DNA of 64,000 nucleotides. It comes from Sphingobacterium corticibacter. GTDB lineage: Bacteria; Bacteroidota; Bacteroidia; Sphingobacteriales; Sphingobacteriaceae. The notes under the pieces were generated by a model. It was given only the letters and a program-made list of their open reading frames with translations. It made no database searches and was not told the DNA's origin. A program made the translations under genes and the position numbers. Position 1 is the stretch's first letter. Every line of letters starts with the position of its first letter. The DNA lies in assembly GCF_003076635.1 (NCBI RefSeq), contig NZ_QDKG01000002.1, positions 186,001 through 250,000 on the forward strand, given 5' to 3'. Shown here one piece after another: positions 25,939 through 34,925 of the stretch.

Positions 25939-28900
25939 GTGGATATTCAAGAGATCATCAAAAATTATGGCGCCTCCGAGCAGCTAACTACCTTAGGCAA
26001 AGAGATCACCAAAAAAAGCCCAAAGATTCATGCAAAAGGATTAATCGGATCGTCGGATGCTGTCGTAGCAGCTAGCTTATATGAATTGCAGCAACGCCCT
26101 TTTGTTTTTATTTTGCCTACGCACGAGGATGCTTCTTTTTTCTTGGCCGATTTAGAAAGCTTGTTCGACAAGCAAATTCTATTTTTCCCTTCTTCCTTTC
26201 GGAAAGCATACGATTTCACGCAGCTGGATGGCACCCACGTTTTGCAACGTGCTGAAACACTCAGCTCTTTGCACCATGTTTCGGAATTGCCAAAAATCGT
26301 CGTTTCTTATCCAGAAGCTATTGCCGAGAAAGTCATCAACAGAGATGATCTGGAAAAAAACACTTTAGAAATCCGCGTTAACACCAAATTAAGCATCGAT
26401 TTCATCAATGAGTTTTTGTACGAATACGATTTTGAACGTGTAGACTTCGTCTATGAACCGGGCCAATTTGCGATCCGAGGCGGAATCGTGGATATCTTTT
26501 CTTTTTCTAACGACCTACCCTACCGCGTAGAGTTTTTTGGAGATGAGATTGAGACCATACGTACCTTCGACATCGAAAGCCAAGTATCGGTCAAGAAAAT
26601 CAATTCGGTCACGATAGTGCCCAATGTGCAGGCAAAATTTTTGTCCAACAACCATATATCGCTATTAGAATACATCTCTAACGATGCGGTGATCTGGATT
26701 AAGGATGTACAATTCACCTTAGACATTTTGCGAGAAGGTTATCAGAAGGCTGCGCAATTTTGGAAAGCACTATCTGAAGACGACGTCAAAAACAATCCGG
26801 AATGGGTTGATCCTCGTTTTACTTTTTCGGATGATAAGAATGTGAATGCCATGCTTTTTGAATTTCCCATCATCGAATTTGGAAAGCAATTCTTTTATAA
26901 TGCAGATGCTACAGTACAATTTGACACGCATCCGCAACCTTCTTTCAACAAGGATTTCAACCTTTTGATCCACAACCTCAAAGAGAATGAGCAAAAGAAA
27001 GTCACGAATGTGATCTTTTCGGACTCGAATAAACAGGTCGAACGCATATATGCCATTCTGGATGATTTGGACAAATCCGTACAATTTACACCCGTTTATA
27101 AAGCGCTGCGCGAAGGATTTCGTGACGATACCATTCGAGTGGCCTGCTATACCGATCATCAGATATTTGATCGCTATTATAAATACAAGCGTAAAAAGGG
27201 ATACGAACGTTCTCAGGCCATTACACTAAAAGATCTGCGCGATCTGAAACCGGGAGATTTCATCACACACATTGACCACGGAGTGGGCAAATATGCCGGA
27301 TTGGAAAAGGTGGAGGTGAATGGAAAAACGCAAGAAATGATTCGGCTCATCTACGCCGACAACGACTTGCTATATGTAAACATCAACTCGCTGAATCGCA
27401 TTTCTAAATACACCGGCAAGGAAGGTGCGATTCCTAAAATGAATAAGCTCGGCACCGACACCTGGGAGAAGCTCAAGAAAACCACCAAGAAAAAGGTAAA
27501 AGATATCGCGCGAGATTTGATCAAGCTTTACGCGAAGCGAAAAGCGCAAACCGGTAACGCATTCAGCCCAGATACCTATCTACAAAAAGAATTGGAAGCG
27601 TCCTTTATATATGAAGACACTCCAGATCAGGAGAAATCTACGGCCGATGTAAAGCGCGATATGGAATCGCAACATCCGATGGATCGTTTGGTCTGTGGAG
27701 ATGTGGGTTTTGGGAAAACCGAAGTGGCGATTCGAGCCGCTTTTAAAGCAGTAGCAGATAGCAAACAGGTGGCCGTATTAGTCCCGACAACGATCTTAGC
27801 ATTACAACATTATCGCACTTTCTCTGAGCGTCTGAAAGATCTTCCGGCTAATATTGATTACATCAACCGATTCAAAACTACCAAGCAGGTCAAAGAAACA
27901 CTACAACGATTGGCCGAAGGGAAAGTAGATATCATTATCGGAACGCATCGTCTGGTGAGCAAAGATGTGAAGTTTAAGGACTTAGGGTTGATGATTATCG
28001 ATGAGGAACAAAAATTTGGCGTATCGGTCAAAGAAAAGCTGAAGCACATGCGAGCTAACGTAGATTCGCTGACGCTTACTGCCACGCCAATTCCACGCAC
28101 GTTGCACTTCTCTTTGATGGGCGCGCGCGACTTGAGCATCATCTCTACGCCGCCGCCCAATCGCCAGCCGGTACAAACAGAGTTACATGTATTTAATGAT
28201 GCGTTGATTCAAGAAGCCGTATCATTTGAGTTGGATCGTGGCGGTCAAGTTTTCTTCATCCACAATCGCGTGGCTGACTTAAAGCAGCTGGGTTTATTAA
28301 TCCAGAAGCTCGTGCCGAATGCACGCGTTGGCGTGGCCCACGGTCAGCTAGAAGGTGATGATCTGGAAGATGTGATGTTGAAATTCATCAACCACGATTA
28401 CGATGTTTTGATCGCCACCACCATTATTGAGGCGGGATTAGATATTCCGAATGCCAATACCATCATCATCAACCAAGCGCATATGTTTGGCTTAAGTGAT
28501 TTGCACCAGATGCGCGGTCGTGTCGGTCGCTCCAACAAGAAAGCATTTTGCTATTTGTTGAGTCCGCCATTATCTACCTTGACCAACGAAGCGTATAAAC
28601 GGCTTTCAGCGATTGAAGAATTCTCGGAGTTGGGTTCTGGATTTAATGTAGCGATGCGCGATTTGGATATCCGCGGTTCTGGAAACTTATTGGGTGCCGA
28701 GCAATCGGGCTTTATCGCCGAAATTGGTTTTGAGATGTACAATAAGATCTTGGACGAAGCCGTACAAGAGTTGAAAGACGATGAGTTTGGCGAACTATTC
28801 GCCGACGAGCAGAATCGTACCTACGTTACTTTTACGCAAATTGATACCGACTTAGAGGTGTTGATTCCGGATGAATATGTGACCAACATCTCGGAACGCT

Positions 28901-29286
28901 ATAATCTGTATACCGAGCTTTCGAAGTTGCAGAGTGAATCGGAATTGGATGGCTTTGCCAAAGCCTTAGAAGATCGTTTTGGCCCGATCCCTGCTCCTGT
29001 TTTCCAACTGTTCGACACGCTTCGCCTGCAATGGCTGGGTAAGGAAATTGGCCTGGAAAAAATCACCTATAAGAAAGATACGCTGAAAGGTTTCTTCGTA
29101 TCGAATGCGAAATCCAGCTATTTTGAGTCGCCACAATTCGGCCAAGTGCTTACGTTTGTGCAACAACATGCCGCAATTAGTAATCTGAAAGAGGTAAAAG
29201 GACAATTGCGCATTGCGATCAGCGGCGTCAGTTCGATTGAATACGCGCTCCATCTCCTTCGAGAAATGCGTGTCGTAACGGCGTAG
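25939..29286 (+). CDS. mfd: Transcription-repair coupling factor
   Basis: Releases RNA polymerase stalled at DNA lesions and recruits UvrA. The 1115-residue protein has the UvrB-like N-terminal module (to ~330), the CarD-like RNA-polymerase-interacting domain (around 440-500, GDFITHIDHGVGKYAG), then the translocase with Walker A GDVGFGKT at 587-594, DEEQ at 688-691, TATPIPRTLHFS, QMRGRVGRS and the C-terminal TRCF domain. GTG is the only sensible start. Its last codons are duplicated at 33947, so this copy's 3' end may have been replaced when the adjacent module arrived; the encoded end HLLREMRVVTA is intact. Confidence 0.97.
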   Translation: MDIQEIIKNYGASEQLTTLGKEITKKSPKIHAKGLIGSSDAVVAASLYELQQRPFVFILPTHEDASFFLADLESLFDKQILFFPSSFRKAYDFTQLDGTHVLQRAETLSSLHHVSELPKIVVSYPEAIAEKVINRDDLEKNTLEIRVNTKLSIDFINEFLYEYDFERVDFVYEPGQFAIRGGIVDIFSFSNDLPYRVEFFGDEIETIRTFDIESQVSVKKINSVTIVPNVQAKFLSNNHISLLEYISNDAVIWIKDVQFTLDILREGYQKAAQFWKALSEDDVKNNPEWVDPRFTFSDDKNVNAMLFEFPIIEFGKQFFYNADATVQFDTHPQPSFNKDFNLLIHNLKENEQKKVTNVIFSDSNKQVERIYAILDDLDKSVQFTPVYKALREGFRDDTIRVACYTDHQIFDRYYKYKRKKGYERSQAITLKDLRDLKPGDFITHIDHGVGKYAGLEKVEVNGKTQEMIRLIYADNDLLYVNINSLNRISKYTGKEGAIPKMNKLGTDTWEKLKKTTKKKVKDIARDLIKLYAKRKAQTGNAFSPDTYLQKELEASFIYEDTPDQEKSTADVKRDMESQHPMDRLVCGDVGFGKTEVAIRAAFKAVADSKQVAVLVPTTILALQHYRTFSERLKDLPANIDYINRFKTTKQVKETLQRLAEGKVDIIIGTHRLVSKDVKFKDLGLMIIDEEQKFGVSVKEKLKHMRANVDSLTLTATPIPRTLHFSLMGARDLSIISTPPPNRQPVQTELHVFNDALIQEAVSFELDRGGQVFFIHNRVADLKQLGLLIQKLVPNARVGVAHGQLEGDDLEDVMLKFINHDYDVLIATTIIEAGLDIPNANTIIINQAHMFGLSDLHQMRGRVGRSNKKAFCYLLSPPLSTLTNEAYKRLSAIEEFSELGSGFNVAMRDLDIRGSGNLLGAEQSGFIAEIGFEMYNKILDEAVQELKDDEFGELFADEQNRTYVTFTQIDTDLEVLIPDEYVTNISERYNLYTELSKLQSESELDGFAKALEDRFGPIPAPVFQLFDTLRLQWLGKEIGLEKITYKKDTLKGFFVSNAKSSYFESPQFGQVLTFVQQHAAISNLKEVKGQLRIAISGVSSIEYALHLLREMRVVTA

Positions 29287-29342
29287 AATATCGTTATCGA
29301 CTTATATAAAAACAGGGATCTGCGATTAACAGATCCCTATTT
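29251..29342 (+). repeat. Left copy of a direct repeat: mfd 3' end plus terminator
   Basis: This stretch holds the last 11 codons of mfd, its stop and its terminator. It matches 33947-34041: the first 20 bases and the last 52 bases are identical, with a diverged 20-23-base segment between them that contains the final codons and stop. It is the left boundary of the 4.7-kb AT-rich module. Confidence 0.9.
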
Positions 29343-29343
29343 G
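29308..29343. terminator. Terminator of mfd
   Basis: A 9-bp stem AGGGATCTG with CAGATCCCT, loop CGATTAA, then ATTTG. On the other strand it is followed by a T-run, so it can also end the convergent TonB-type gene. The same element recurs at 34007-34043. Confidence 0.85.
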
Positions 29344-29369
29344 TAAACTACCTCAGATTAAGCATAGCA

Positions 29370-31682
29370 TCATAGTCTGATTTCATCTCGCCTGTCGGTC
29401 TTATAATTATTAGCTTTACTTTTCTTTCCTGCTGGTATTCTGTAAGACAATTGCAGCGATATGCTCCTTTGATTAGTAATTTGTTCTGCACTACTAGATA
29501 TAAAAGGATGATAGTTGTAAGAATTCTCTTTTGTAACGCCTAAAAAGTCATTGATGAAAAATGACACACCCAAATTATCGCCAAAAAAAAGGCGACTGTA
29601 ATTCATGCTATTATATAATACTGGTTTCATCTCCCCGTAAGCAAAATAATTCGAAGACATATACGATAGATTCAAATTAAGTTTATTCTTACCAAAGGTC
29701 AAATCATTTGAAACGTCTACCATTAAGTTATCACCACTTGTATTGATAAAATTAAAATCATTAGTCCGCATGTCATTAATGTAGTAGTACAGTCCGCTGT
29801 TAATCTCCCAGACACGTGCAAGAGTTAAGCTTTTATTGTAAGAAATATAGTACTGACGAAAATAATTATAGGTCGTTTGTTCACTAATGAAAGGGTTTAC
29901 TTCATTTATTGGGATAAAAATTCTTTGATTTCTGTGTCTTTTATAATTGATAGATACGCTATGCCCGTTAAGGTACATACGCGCAAAATAGTGGTCTGTT
30001 AATCTTGGTTGTAAATCCACATTCCCAGTGATACCTCGTTGGAATCCCGTGAATCTAGTTTGCGGGTTTAATGCTATAGAACTCAATCTCAATACCTGTC
30101 TTTCATAACCGACGGTTATGTTTTTTTGATCGGCAAACGGGTAAATCACATTTATCTTCGGATAAAACAAATTCAGCGTGTAGGTAGCAGACGTATCTTG
30201 GCTCGTCGATGTATAATTAAGATGCTCCATTCGAATGTCCGCGTTAATTGTGGCTTTTTTAACTTTGATAGCATTTGTTAAAAAAACGGTTTGCTGCCAT
30301 TCTTTGTAACTAAAATCTCCTCCTTGTTTTTGTTCGTTTTGCAAAGAATTATACTTATAGCCCAATCCGCTTTGAAGGAGCTTATTATTAATTAAATTGT
30401 CCACTAAGACATCAAAAAAATACACATCTGTTTTCATCTCCAAAAGTGATGAATTCATGATTGGTGCTACATCGTCATTTAAGTTGGCATACATATTATT
30501 TTCTAAAAAAGTCAATGATGCATACATTGGATTCATGTAAAGTATCGTTCCTTTATCGTTATTGAAACTATACTTAAATTGAGGCGTTAAAGTAAAACGA
30601 CTATTTCTAAGTTGTTCCGAATTACTGGTAAAGAAGCTTGATTCTCTGTCTAACTGCTGAGCATATACCTCAGATTGTCCGCGATTGAAAGAGTCGCTAA
30701 AGGTGTAGGAGGTATTTATTTGAGTCGTAAAGTTTTCAGAAAATTTTCTATCCCATATAAATGATAAATGACTGTTTTTATCATTTTTAGTCATAAGCTC
30801 TTTTTGTTGGAGATAGTTCACTAGATATGATTGGTCTGTTTTGACTTCTGTCAACGAACGATTATCACCCACTCGCGCAATAAAATGTAAGTTGTTTCCA
30901 CCTAAGCGAAAACGGGAGTCCGCAGATACATTGAACGATTTTGGGATATCTTTGGAATTGCCTCCGTGAAATATTTGACTCGAAGCACTACCTCGTAAAG
31001 AGGTATATGCAATATCCTTTTTCGTCAAAAAATTTATAACAGCAGCTGTGCCATCTCTATATCTTGCCGAAGGATTATCTATTATTTCTACTTTGTGAAT
31101 AGCGTCTACCGGCATGTTTCGAAGTATATTCAATTGCTCTTCTTTGGACTTGTTTTCGCCCATTCCATCGATAAGAATGACGAAATTGTCGTCATTACGA
31201 AAAAAATATCTCCCATTTCTTACAGCAATATTTGGGATCATTGGCATCAGTTCGGATACTGAACGCGTTTTATTAAAGGCAGAACTATGAGGATGGTATA
31301 TTATTTTGTTGTTAACGAGTCTGGCTCTTCCGCGAAAGCCAACTTGTATTTCTTCAAGATTAATTGAGCCATGTTGTATATAGAATAAAACAACGGTATC
31401 ATTTACTATGTTCAGGTTATATTTTGCTATCCTTTGATATGGATAAGACTCTATAACAACTGAATCAATAATGCCTGGTCTAGGTAATTGGACCAAAACT
31501 TTACCGTGTGAATCAGTCGCAAGGTTAATTAAGTTAGATTGTAGGAGTCTACTATAAATAGCGATATGAACACCTTCTAATGGCATGTGACTAATGGAAT
31601 CAATCAATCTTAACTCCACTCTTTGCGCGTATACACACTCATATAACAAAGTAAAATAAAAAATCAGCAGAGTAAATTTCAT
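29370..31682 (-). CDS. Outer-membrane beta-barrel protein, TonB-dependent-receptor type (PF14905-like)
   Basis: A 770-residue outer-membrane protein with a signal peptide (ending near VYAQ), a carboxypeptidase-regulatory-like domain (about 20-105), a plug-like region (about 110-215, with SVSELMPMIPNIAV, ILIDGMGENKS and VEIIDNPSARY) and a large barrel with many Tyr/Asn-rich strands. The plug lacks the classic SusC features, so this is the shorter PF14905 type. I start at ATG 31682 as the longer frame begins with TTG. It is divergent from the thioredoxin-like/peptide/propeller genes and visibly AT-rich compared with mfd. Role is likely export or uptake of a ligand, perhaps the neighbouring peptide (inference). 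Confidence 0.85.
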   Translation of the reverse strand: MKFTLLIFYFTLLYECVYAQRVELRLIDSISHMPLEGVHIAIYSRLLQSNLINLATDSHGKVLVQLPRPGIIDSVVIESYPYQRIAKYNLNIVNDTVVLFYIQHGSINLEEIQVGFRGRARLVNNKIIYHPHSSAFNKTRSVSELMPMIPNIAVRNGRYFFRNDDNFVILIDGMGENKSKEEQLNILRNMPVDAIHKVEIIDNPSARYRDGTAAVINFLTKKDIAYTSLRGSASSQIFHGGNSKDIPKSFNVSADSRFRLGGNNLHFIARVGDNRSLTEVKTDQSYLVNYLQQKELMTKNDKNSHLSFIWDRKFSENFTTQINTSYTFSDSFNRGQSEVYAQQLDRESSFFTSNSEQLRNSRFTLTPQFKYSFNNDKGTILYMNPMYASLTFLENNMYANLNDDVAPIMNSSLLEMKTDVYFFDVLVDNLINNKLLQSGLGYKYNSLQNEQKQGGDFSYKEWQQTVFLTNAIKVKKATINADIRMEHLNYTSTSQDTSATYTLNLFYPKINVIYPFADQKNITVGYERQVLRLSSIALNPQTRFTGFQRGITGNVDLQPRLTDHYFARMYLNGHSVSINYKRHRNQRIFIPINEVNPFISEQTTYNYFRQYYISYNKSLTLARVWEINSGLYYYINDMRTNDFNFINTSGDNLMVDVSNDLTFGKNKLNLNLSYMSSNYFAYGEMKPVLYNSMNYSRLFFGDNLGVSFFINDFLGVTKENSYNYHPFISSSAEQITNQRSISLQLSYRIPAGKKSKANNYKTDRRDEIRL

Positions 31683-31751
31683 AGAACACAAAATATCTTG
31701 GAGATTATAATTTTAAATCTTAGTTTTAATTATTAACCATAAAGTTAAGTT

Positions 31752-32324
31752 ATGTATAAATGTAGTAAACTCATCGTGCTTTTGCTAATTTCTGCAGCTA
31801 GTTGTACCTATAAAAATGACAATAGCAACAAGCTAGCCAGTACTATACAAGATTTACTCGGTAATGTAGTACACCTTGCCACTCCGTCGCTTGTTTACAA
31901 TGAAGATAACTATAATCAATTCAGTTACACAGACTACAAGATTGTAGTATATACTGATTCCGCAGACTGTGTTGATTGCATGTTTAAACTAGACTCATGG
32001 AAAGAAGTGATTTCAGATTTCGAAACAAACTTTCAAAACACCGTCTCATTTTACTTTTTTTTTCATCCAGCAGCACGTGAGCATATCGAAAATCTTCTAA
32101 TAAAAGAGAATTTCAAATATCCAATATTTATAGACACAGACAATAAGTTCTATAATAGCAATAAGATACCTGCTAGCGGTTTATTACGGTGCTTTTTATT
32201 AGACAAGAATAATCGAATCGTTTCCGTCGGTAATCCGACGCTTGCTTCAGGAGCTTGGAGACTTTATAGGGAAATCGTAAAGGACAGCATCATGTTTGAA
32301 ACTTTATCACAAATACAAAAGTAA
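31752..32324 (+). CDS. Thioredoxin-like lipoprotein with CxxC
   Basis: A 190-residue lipoprotein (Cys18 in SAASC). It has a thioredoxin-like pattern: a strand KIVVYTDS followed by ADCVDCMFKL with Cys73 and Cys76 as a CxxC pair at the start of a helix, a second strand VSFYFFFHP, then YPIFIDTDNKFYNSNKIP with the cis-Pro-like position and RCFLLDKNNRIVSVGNP. Thioredoxin-fold proteins of this arrangement in Bacteroidota are redox or AhpC/TlpA-like. It is followed after 2 bases by a four-Cys peptide gene, which suggests oxidative folding of that peptide, an inference. AT-rich and probably acquired. Confidence 0.78.
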   Translation: MYKCSKLIVLLLISAASCTYKNDNSNKLASTIQDLLGNVVHLATPSLVYNEDNYNQFSYTDYKIVVYTDSADCVDCMFKLDSWKEVISDFETNFQNTVSFYFFFHPAAREHIENLLIKENFKYPIFIDTDNKFYNSNKIPASGLLRCFLLDKNNRIVSVGNPTLASGAWRLYREIVKDSIMFETLSQIQK

Positions 32325-32326
32325 AT

Positions 32327-32572
32327 ATGAAAAAACAACTGAAAACAATCGCTGTGGGACTAGGTTCCACAGGGTTACTCGTAGCATGTTTGTTTCTAGC
32401 AAAGCCAACAGAGATATCAGCTGCGGCTTTAATGAACGTGGAGTCATTGAAGAATATCTCTTCAGGTAAATGTACCGGTCCAAAAAACACGGATACGACA
32501 AACTGTGAGTCACGAAACACGAATGATTGTTCCGACATGACTGGATGTAATTCTGTCTCAGAATCAGAATAA
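32327..32572 (+). CDS. Small secreted four-cysteine peptide, NVEALA-like
   Basis: An 81-residue precursor. Residues 1-34 resemble a signal or leader segment (MKKQLKTIAVGLGSTGLLVA, then a hydrophobic region). The motif NVESL at 37-41 corresponds to the NVEAL motif of the Bacteroidota NVEALA family. The C-terminal 33 residues carry Cys49, Cys60, Cys68 and Cys74, spaced as a disulfide-rich domain, and end in an acidic tail SESE. It starts 2 bases after the thioredoxin-like gene and is followed by a beta-propeller lipoprotein, the usual kind of neighbour for NVEALA genes. Biological role unknown. Confidence 0.7.
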   Translation: MKKQLKTIAVGLGSTGLLVACLFLAKPTEISAAALMNVESLKNISSGKCTGPKNTDTTNCESRNTNDCSDMTGCNSVSESE

Positions 32573-32657
32573 GAAATCCGGTAAAATCTAAGAACAGTCA
32601 CTTTATATAGCAAGCATTAGACATAATTAGTGTTTGCTATAACTTCAATTTGAAATT

Positions 32658-33788
32658 ATGTTTAAGACAACTCAATTTCTATTTCTTTTATCGATTCTAT
32701 TATTCAGATCTTGCAATGAACGCAAAGATCAAAATGCGGCAGTGCCGGATCAATATAAATTAGAACAGATAACAGTTAACCTTGAGAAATTTCATAAAGA
32801 AACTTTAGATTTCAATTTTACAGTCCGCAAAAATAATGTCGAGTACATTATCTTAGATACTACCATCGGTATCAACTTAAATCACCTAAGCAAAAGTGTT
32901 ATTGACACCAATCATATCTTCTTTTTAAGTATACGAAATAACGCAATTTTTATTTTTGGGAAAGACGGCTCCTTTATATCACAACATACTAATAAGAGCT
33001 TAAATTTAGGGGTATTGACTGATTTCTCTGTAAGCAACGAGTTCCTAACTATTTGGGATGGTAAAAAAGATATCATCAGCATCTTCAAGATAAGTAAAAA
33101 TGGAGGACACTTAACAAAGGAAGTAGAAATAAAGCCGACATTCGAAATCAATAGCTTTTGGAAGCTAAATTCCGGAGATTATTTAGCTACCGTTTCTAGC
33201 TGGAATGTGCCTTCTATCGAAGATGAGCTATTAATAACCGATTCACGGTTTGAAACAACGAAGAAAGGGTATTATAGAAATCTTGGAAATGCGGACGATG
33301 ACTACATACTTTCTAACAGCTACTTTCATCTATTTAACAATAAAATACACCTTAGTCATAGCACGGATAATCTAACATTTTTATTTGACGAAACAGGTAA
33401 ATTACTAAGATCTGTAGAAATAAAATACGGGGAAAATGCTCCCGCTAAATTATTAAGCTCCTTAGAGAAAAATGCATACGAATTATCCAATTATTTTTTT
33501 ATCAACGGCTACACATATATCACAGACAATTTTATAGCAGGCAGTATTTCGAAGGGTTTATCTCAGAAAAAATCATTTATCGCAGATACATTATCAAGAA
33601 AACTATATATTGAAAACCGACCGTATTCTTCTTTTCTCAGCAATACTTTGGGTAGTTATAAGGACAAGATCATCTCAATACTTATCCCTGGGCAGTATAA
33701 CCTTGCAAAAGATTCGGATTTTATAAGCGATGAGGTAAAAAGGGCTTTGAAAAAAGGTGCTTATGTGATTTGTTTAACTGAACTTTAG
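32658..33788 (+). CDS. 6-bladed beta-propeller lipoprotein
   Basis: A 376-residue lipoprotein (Cys19 in FRSC). The remainder has beta-strand repeats such as IFIFGKDGSFISQH and TFLFDETGKLLRSVEI at roughly regular spacing, matching the six-bladed propeller proteins (BF3164-like) often encoded beside NVEALA peptides. Because propellers of this family are surface-anchored binders, it may hold or recognise the peptide product. It begins 85 bases after the peptide gene, and no terminator is obvious between them. The locus is unusually AT-rich. Its exact function is unknown. Confidence 0.72.
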   Translation: MFKTTQFLFLLSILLFRSCNERKDQNAAVPDQYKLEQITVNLEKFHKETLDFNFTVRKNNVEYIILDTTIGINLNHLSKSVIDTNHIFFLSIRNNAIFIFGKDGSFISQHTNKSLNLGVLTDFSVSNEFLTIWDGKKDIISIFKISKNGGHLTKEVEIKPTFEINSFWKLNSGDYLATVSSWNVPSIEDELLITDSRFETTKKGYYRNLGNADDDYILSNSYFHLFNNKIHLSHSTDNLTFLFDETGKLLRSVEIKYGENAPAKLLSSLEKNAYELSNYFFINGYTYITDNFIAGSISKGLSQKKSFIADTLSRKLYIENRPYSSFLSNTLGSYKDKIISILIPGQYNLAKDSDFISDEVKRALKKGAYVICLTEL

Positions 33789-33946
33789 AACAATTCTCTC
33801 AAACGGCAAACCATCATTAAAAGACAGCTTGAATATATCGTGATTGGTCTGCATAACTTTAGTCATGAAAATCTTGTGCAGCACTTAAAACCTTCATTAG
33901 TAATAAGTCTATTTCACTGATATTCGAATAAGCTAAATGGTCTATC

Positions 33947-34041
33947 CATCTCCTTCGAGAAATGCGCGCTGTAACGGTGTAAAAGATCGTCGTTATCGAC
34001 TTATATAAAAACAGGGATCTGCGATTAACAGATCCCTATTT
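33947..34041 (+). repeat. Right copy of the direct repeat: displaced mfd 3' end
   Basis: This 95-bp stretch reproduces the end of mfd. It encodes HLLREMRAVTV and a stop in the equivalent frame, where the intact copy has HLLREMRVVTA, and then repeats the terminator. It has no upstream mfd coding sequence, so it is an orphan fragment. The differences from the left copy are point changes plus a 3-base insertion after the stop. Before it, 33789-33946 holds nothing I can identify. Confidence 0.9.
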
Positions 34042-34043
34042 TT
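34007..34043. terminator. Duplicated terminator at the right edge of the module
   Basis: The same 9-bp stem and CGATTAA loop as the mfd terminator, followed by ATTTTT. On the minus strand it follows the Gly-rich TPM gene and is also preceded by A residues, so it may now serve that operon. Confidence 0.8.
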
Positions 34044-34082
34044 ATATTTCATCATTTTGAGGTTTTCAGCAAAAAAGCAATT

Positions 34083-34925
34083 TTACCAGCGACCGCTTGC
34101 GCCGCCGCCGCCAAATCCTCCTCCACCAAATCCTCCGAAGCCGCCACCGCCGCCTCCGAAACCTCCGCCAAATCCACCACCTGAGCTTCCGCGCCCGCCG
34201 CTTCTGCCCATTTGATTTAGCAAAGTCCACCAGAAAAGATCCGAAGCGCCTTTGCCGTTCATCATTTTGCCACTGCCACCTTTACCGCCACCTTTGGAAA
34301 AGATAGATAGAAGTATGATGATAATAAAGAAGATCATGACGATTGGAACGCCGCCACCACCTCCAGAGTTTCCTTTTGATTTAGGGTCGGCTTTGTATTC
34401 ACCTTTGGTATACGAAATCAGCGCATCTACGCCATTTTCGATTCCCTGACCATAACGACCGCTTCGAAAAGCAGGCTTGATTTCATTCTCTATAATACGA
34501 TACGCAATCACATCGGGTACCGAACCTTCGATACCATAGCCAGTACGAATCGTCACGGCACGATCTTCTAAAGCAACTAAAAGTAGTATCCCATTGTCGT
34601 ATTTCTTGTTGCCAATACCCCAATGCTTCGCCAGACGATCGCCATAATCCGCAATATCATACTCGCCGGTAGATTTCATCACCACGACAGCCAATTGAAT
34701 CGAAGTAGAATCCTCAAAATTCAATAACTTTTGCTCTAGCTGGCTGGCTTCGGACTGACTTAGCGCACCGACATAATCGCTGACCAAACTTTTCGGCTGC
34801 GCCGGAAAATCTTGCGCGATCGCAATCCCCGAAACCCAAAAGCATAAAAATGCCCAGCAGAAAATAGTTTTGTATAGCGATGTGGAAAGCACTTTTGTTT
34901 TAATTTTCACCAAAGTGTATATCAT
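34083..34925 (-). CDS. TPM domain membrane protein with Gly-rich C-terminus
   Basis: A TPM (DUF477) protein of about 281 residues. After a signal peptide (FCWAFLCFWVSGIAIAQ) the TPM domain follows: DYVGALSQSEASQLEQKL, LAVVVMKSTGEYD, WGIGNKKYDNGILLLVA and VTIRTGYGIEGSVPD. Then come one membrane segment (MIFFIIIILLSIF) and a tail with a long Gly/Phe/Ser-rich run. Such proteins are linked to photosystem repair in plants and of unknown role in bacteria. Starts at ATG 34925 or GTG 34892 (just after the upstream stop) are both plausible; the latter gives a cleaner signal peptide. It forms an operon with TPM2 and lemA. Confidence 0.88.
   Translation of the reverse strand: MIYTLVKIKTKVLSTSLYKTIFCWAFLCFWVSGIAIAQDFPAQPKSLVSDYVGALSQSEASQLEQKLLNFEDSTSIQLAVVVMKSTGEYDIADYGDRLAKHWGIGNKKYDNGILLLVALEDRAVTIRTGYGIEGSVPDVIAYRIIENEIKPAFRSGRYGQGIENGVDALISYTKGEYKADPKSKGNSGGGGGVPIVMIFFIIIILLSIFSKGGGKGGSGKMMNGKGASDLFWWTLLNQMGRSGGRGSSGGGFGGGFGGGGGGFGGFGGGGFGGGGASGRW

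Noticed and set aside
29287..34043. Integrative element with its own integrase
   Set aside because: No tyrosine recombinase, transposase, relaxase or phage gene is present among the four module genes, so only an insertion scar is claimed.
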